Assembly (NCBI GenBank): GCA_014376915.1
Contig: JACMQP010000233.1
Coordinates: 1-8,809, forward strand
Direction of reading: 5' to 3'
DNA: 8,809 nt
DNA from: Ramlibacter sp.
GTDB taxonomy: Bacteria; Pseudomonadota; Gammaproteobacteria; Burkholderiales; Burkholderiaceae
Both the position numbers and the translations under genes were made by a program. Within the stretch, counting starts at the first letter, position 1, and each line of letters opens with the position of its first letter. The notes under the pieces are model-generated. The model searched no databases. It worked only from the letters and a program-made list of their open reading frames with translations, and had not been told where the DNA came from. Shown piece after piece: positions 6,229 through 8,809 of the stretch.

Positions 6229-6396
6229 GGGTACGATGGTAAAGGCGGGGAGGAAGCAGCTGCACGGATCACTTGATGAAGTTTATGGCTGCCGGGGTTG
6301 AGGCGATTTCAGGTCGTCCGGTCGACGCTCCGTATCGAGACACAGAGACCCTGGTACTCGAAATCCGTCGCTCATTCGTTTGGGCAAACTTTGCAG
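6229..6396 (-). promoter_or_regulatory. Intergenic region upstream of glcEF
   Basis: This 168-bp spacer separates the SMP-30 stop from the glcE start on the minus strand. Its GC content, counted by hand, is about 56%, below that of the surrounding genes, as expected for a regulatory region. It contains a short odd-centred palindrome GCAAACTTTGC (6384-6394) right after the SMP-30 stop. I find no intrinsic terminator and no confident -35/-10 pair. A short plus-strand open frame starting at 6276 has no ribosome-binding site or gene-like codon use. The region is the most likely site of a glcEF promoter. Confidence 0.45.
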
Positions 6397-7332
6397 TCAG
6401 TCGACAAAGAAATTCACCGGCAACCCCGCCACCGCGACCCGCATCGAGAACACGCACCCCGAGTTGGGAAACCGCTCCAGTTCCGCGTCCGGACGCTTGT
6501 CGCGGGCGGTCGTGAGGTACAGCGTCTTCAGGTCGTCGCCGCCGAAGCACGGCATGGTCGGGCACATCGCCGGCACTTCGATGTCCTGCAGCACCGCACC
6601 TGCCGGAGACATCTGCAGCACCCGCCCGCCTTCGTACATCGCGCACCAGTAGTTGCCTTGCGAATCGACTGAAGCGCCATCCGGCCGGCCGCCGTAGCCA
6701 CCTTCGCCGGGCTGCCAGCCCGCCGGCTTGACCGGGAACTGCCGGAAGATCCGGTGACTGCGCATCACGTTGCTGTCCGCATCCCAATCCCAGGCCTGGA
6801 TCGCATGGCTGGGCGTGTCGGTCCAGTACACGGTCTTGCGGTCCGGCGACCACGCGACGCCATTGGCCGTGATCGCGTCCTTCGCCTTCAGCTCGATCAA
6901 TGGCCGGCCCTGATTGCCATTGCCCGGCCGGCAAACGATGCTGTAAAGCTGCGCCTTGCGCGCATCGCGCGGCTCGTACATGGTGCCGGCCCACATGCGC
7001 CCCAGCGGGTCGGCCTTGCCGTCGTTGAAGCGGGTGGTGCGCGGGTCGTCGTTGAAGCGCGCGATGCGGACCAGGTCGCCGTCCCAGGCGGCCGCCCGGT
7101 AGATGCCGTCGCGCAGCGCGATCGCCAGCCCGCCGCGCGCAGCCGGCGCGATGCAGCCAGGCTCGCTCGGCATGGCCCAGCTCTCGACCGCGCCGCCCAG
7201 GCAATCGCAGCGCCGCAGCTGCATCGCGGCGATGTCGACCCAGTACAGCAGCTGTTCGTGCGGATGCCAGAACGGCGACTCCCCCAGCCGGTCCGGCTGC
7301 GGCACGGCCACCTGCCAGCGCACCGGATTCAT
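6397..7332 (-). CDS. SMP-30/gluconolactonase/LRE-family lactonase
   Basis: The 311-residue protein has the six-bladed propeller signatures of the SMP-30/regucalcin family, metal-dependent hydrolases that open aldonolactones (glucono-, xylono-, arabino- and similar lactones). The metal ligands are in place: Glu18 (RLGESPFWHP), Asn157 (AITANGVAWSPD) and Asp218 (YGGRPDGASVD). Arg101 and Asn103 (TTRFNDGKADPLGRMWAGTM) match the substrate-contacting residues of human SMP30, where the numbering is also 101 and 103. There is no signal peptide, so it is probably cytoplasmic. The ATG at 7332 overlaps the stop of the upstream epimerase gene as ATGA, indicating translational coupling. Together with a mutarotase this points to oxidative aldose catabolism, although no sugar dehydrogenase, dehydratase or transporter is in the window. 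The exact substrate cannot be read from sequence. Confidence 0.94.
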   Translation of the reverse strand: MNPVRWQVAVPQPDRLGESPFWHPHEQLLYWVDIAAMQLRRCDCLGGAVESWAMPSEPGCIAPAARGGLAIALRDGIYRAAAWDGDLVRIARFNDDPRTTRFNDGKADPLGRMWAGTMYEPRDARKAQLYSIVCRPGNGNQGRPLIELKAKDAITANGVAWSPDRKTVYWTDTPSHAIQAWDWDADSNVMRSHRIFRQFPVKPAGWQPGEGGYGGRPDGASVDSQGNYWCAMYEGGRVLQMSPAGAVLQDIEVPAMCPTMPCFGGDDLKTLYLTTARDKRPDAELERFPNSGCVFSMRVAVAGLPVNFFVD

Positions 7333-8180
7333 TGGGTCGGCTCCACCTCGATGCTCATTTCCGCCGTGAGCGTCTCGCCAGGTTGCAGCGTGCGCAGGCC
7401 GAGCGATGCAGCGTCGGCGCCGGCGGCAACCAGGTTGATCGCGTTGTTCACGTGGCTGACCGGTTCGATGGCGATGGTGTCGCGGTTGGCGTTGGTGAAG
7501 ACCACCAGCCGGGCCAGGCTGGAACGGATGCGGGTGGTCAGCAGATCGTCGCGCAGCGTCGCGACGCCGGTCCAGCCGTCAAAGCAATGGTCCAGGTCGA
7601 GCGCTGCGCAATGGGCATCCAGCCCCGGCGACGCACTGCGAGCGGTGGGTAGCTTGTCGGGGCCCAGCTCCCAGCGCCCACTGGCCTCGAAGGCGATGCG
7701 GCTGCCCGGCCGCTTCACGAAAAACGGGTGCCAGCCCAGACCGGCCGGCGCCGGCTGGTGCGACTGGTTGGTGAGCGCCAGCGTCAGCTCCAGCGTGTTG
7801 CCGCGCAAGCGCAGCGTCTGCGAGCTGTCGAAGGCGAACGGCCAGGCGGCATCGGCCGGGTGTTCATAAGCCAGCATCGCAAAACCGTCGTCGCTCTCGA
7901 GCACCGTCCAGGGCCGCTGCCAGCCGATGCCGTGGATGGCGTGCGGCTCCGGCGCGTTGTTGCTGACCAGCGGATGGCTCGTACCTTGCCATTGCAACGT
8001 CGCCCGGGCGATGCGGTTGGAGAACGGCACCAGCGGATAGCTGCCCGACTGCCGGGCCGACGCCAGCGGCTCACGCGTCGAGCGCAGCACCGGCTCGCCG
8101 CCAAGCCAGAGGCCGGCGATGCAGCCGCCAAGCGCCGGTTCGATCTCGCACACCAGCCCGCCGGATTGCAGTCGGATCAT
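7329..8180 (-). CDS. Aldose 1-epimerase (mutarotase) family protein
   Basis: The 283-residue protein belongs to the galactose-mutarotase-like superfamily, which interconverts alpha and beta anomers of aldoses. Residues matching the family active site are Arg56 (PFSNRIAR), His83 (PHAIHGIGW), His151 (GLGWHPFF) and Glu239 (IAIEPVSHVNN). His83 and His151 correspond to the acid/base pair and Glu239 to the catalytic base of GalM. It is shorter than GalM (about 340) and closer to the YphB/YeaD-like small members, so the sugar is uncertain. I chose the ATG at 8180 because GAGGAG (8189-8194) lies 8 nt before it; an in-frame ATG at 8201 would put that site inside the coding region. Its stop overlaps the start of the SMP-30 lactonase (ATGA), so both are made from one message. 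The promoter should lie between the start and the ammonium-transporter terminator. Confidence 0.92.
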   Translation of the reverse strand: MIRLQSGGLVCEIEPALGGCIAGLWLGGEPVLRSTREPLASARQSGSYPLVPFSNRIARATLQWQGTSHPLVSNNAPEPHAIHGIGWQRPWTVLESDDGFAMLAYEHPADAAWPFAFDSSQTLRLRGNTLELTLALTNQSHQPAPAGLGWHPFFVKRPGSRIAFEASGRWELGPDKLPTARSASPGLDAHCAALDLDHCFDGWTGVATLRDDLLTTRIRSSLARLVVFTNANRDTIAIEPVSHVNNAINLVAAGADAASLGLRTLQPGETLTAEMSIEVEPTQ

Positions 8181-8188
8181 TTGGACGT

Positions 8189-8194
8189 CTCCTC
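8189..8194 (-). promoter_or_regulatory. Ribosome-binding site of the aldose epimerase gene
   Basis: On the minus strand this reads GAGGAG, 8 nt before the ATG at 8180. It decides the start in favour of 8180 (MIRLQSGGL) over 8201 (MARGDVQM), because it falls within the codons of the longer version. Confidence 0.8.
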
Positions 8195-8353
8195 GCGCCA
8201 TTGTGCCCGGCGCCTCGAAACGTCATTGCCGCGGCGGCGGAAAGGACAGGTAAAAAAGCCCGCAGGGCTTGCGCGCTGCGGGCTGAACATCCAAAGGAGA
8301 CTTGCAATTGCCCAGCGGCCACGGGCCTGGCAGCCCGCAGCATGTGCTCTGTG
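8195..8353 (-). other. Intergenic region between amt and the aldose epimerase gene
   Basis: About 160 bp without a gene. It holds the amt terminator (8252-8283) and a smaller stem CGGGC/GCCCG (8322-8337) just after the amt stop. The remaining roughly 55 bp before the epimerase Shine-Dalgarno should contain its promoter. CACAAT (minus strand, 8205-8200) is a possible -10 box, but I see no matching -35 at the right distance. Confidence 0.5.
8252..8283 (-). terminator. Intrinsic terminator of the ammonium transporter gene
   Basis: On the minus strand, GCCCGCAG (8283-8276) and CTGCGGGC (8265-8258) form a perfect 8-bp GC-rich stem with a 10-nt loop, followed directly by six T residues (8257-8252). 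It begins 70 bp after the amt stop codon. It separates the transporter transcript from the epimerase/lactonase genes on the same strand, which therefore need their own promoter. There is no T-run on the plus-strand side, so it works in one direction. Confidence 0.9.
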
Positions 8354-8809
8354 TCAGCGGTTGTACGCCGTTTCGCCGTGCGAGCTGATGTCCAGGCCCT
8401 CGCGCTCTTCCTCTTCGGAGACGCGCAGGCCGATCACCAGGTCGACGATCTTGTAAGCGATGAAGGCGACGACGCCAGACCAGACGATGGTGGTCAGCAC
8501 GGCCTGGAACTGGATCCAGACCTGGCCGCCGATCGAGTAGTCCGGTGCCACCTTGTTGGCGACGTAGTCGTAGATGCCGGTGCCGCCGAGCGACGGCGAG
8601 GCGAATACGCCGGTCAGCAATGCGCCCAGGATCCCGCCGACACCGTGAACGCCGAACACGTCCAGCGAGTCGTCGGCACCGAGCATGCGCTTGAGGCCAT
8701 TCACACCCCACAGGCAGACCAGGCCGGCCAGCAGGCCGATGACCAGGGCGCCCATCGGGCCGACGAAGCCGCAGGCCGGGGTGATCGCCACCAGGCCGGC
8801 AACGGCACC
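8354..8809 (-). CDS. amtB: Ammonium transporter (Amt family), C-terminal part
   Basis: The last 151 codons of a minus-strand gene whose 5' part lies beyond the right edge. Amt proteins are trimeric inner-membrane channels for ammonium uptake. The fragment holds the final helices: a segment around LVAITPACGFVGPMGALVIG, then LLAGLVCLWGV, DDSLDVFGVHGVGGILGALL with the pore histidine of the family (His in FGVHG, equivalent to E. coli AmtB His318), FQAVLTTIVWSGVVAFIAYK as the last helix, and a charged cytoplasmic tail with SEEEEREGLDISSHGETAYN. This tail is the part that in AmtB contacts the PII protein GlnK. A GTG at 8791 is an internal Val codon, not the start, because the frame stays open to the edge with typical Amt sequence. 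In many proteobacteria glnK lies just upstream, which would be to the right. An intrinsic terminator follows the gene. Confidence 0.95.
   Translation of the reverse strand, partial: GAVAGLVAITPACGFVGPMGALVIGLLAGLVCLWGVNGLKRMLGADDSLDVFGVHGVGGILGALLTGVFASPSLGGTGIYDYVANKVAPDYSIGGQVWIQFQAVLTTIVWSGVVAFIAYKIVDLVIGLRVSEEEEREGLDISSHGETAYNR

Noticed and set aside
6276..6515. Small plus-strand open frame spanning the gap before glcE and the end of the lactonase gene.
   Set aside because: There is no ribosome-binding site, third positions are not GC-biased in the spacer part, and the second half is antisense to the lactonase.
8200..8228. CACAAT (minus strand) as a -10 box with a -35 near CAATGA for the epimerase gene.
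   Set aside because: The upstream hexamers at 16-17 nt spacing match TTGACA poorly; not strong enough to annotate as a promoter.
8322..8337. Second small hairpin CGGGC-N6-GCCCG just after the amt stop.
   Set aside because: Only a 5-bp stem with no T-run; the real terminator is the stem at 8252-8283.
1..8809. Search for CRISPR repeats, insertion-sequence ends, tRNA-like cloverleaves, toxin-antitoxin or defence genes.
   Set aside because: No repeated unit, transposase, integrase, tRNA arm pattern or defence-type domain could be recognised; the window looks like normal core or near-core chromosome.

Overview
This is a high-GC proteobacterial chromosome segment made of ordinary metabolic, transport and regulatory genes. 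The GlcF sequence, the end of the ammonium transporter (GLDISSHGETAYNR) and the EamA permease resemble what I know from Betaproteobacteria, probably Burkholderiales. This placement comes from recalled family resemblance, not a search, and a Xanthomonadales-like gammaproteobacterium is not excluded. I see no tRNA, rRNA, CRISPR array, insertion sequence, phage gene or recognisable defence system.

Layout. A plus-strand run opens the window: the tail of a multipass membrane protein (1-153), an EamA/DMT permease whose start overlaps that tail (146-1084), and a glutathione peroxidase 3 nt later (1088-1573). A short coding-looking remnant follows on the plus strand (about 1599-1730). It runs antisense through the last codons of a minus-strand acyltransferase-3 membrane protein (1645-2850). 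That acyltransferase is divergent, across 146 bp, from a plus-strand membrane-anchored LytTR regulator (2997-3881). The LytTR gene converges, with only 2 bp between stop codons, on a minus-strand block read right to left: aldose 1-epimerase (8180-7329), SMP-30/gluconolactonase-type hydrolase (7332-6397, ATGA overlap with the epimerase), a 168-bp gap, then glcE (6228-5131) and glcF (5119-3884). At the right edge is the 3' part of a minus-strand ammonium transporter gene (8809-8354), closed by a clear intrinsic terminator (8252-8283).

How the genes fit together. The epimerase and lactonase form a translationally coupled pair that would interconvert sugar anomers and open an aldonolactone, as in oxidative aldose catabolism. 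GlcE and GlcF are the FAD-domain and iron-sulfur subunits of glycolate oxidase, but the catalytic subunit gene glcD is not beside them. The LytTR protein, with four predicted membrane helices and no receiver domain, may be a one-component membrane sensor for the divergent acyltransferase, an OpgC-like enzyme that probably decorates a surface or periplasmic glycan.

Nothing here looks like a complete undescribed system. The points most worth a second look are the membrane-anchored LytTR/acyltransferase pair with an inverted repeat between them, the gene remnant under the acyltransferase 3' end, and the glcEF pair without glcD.
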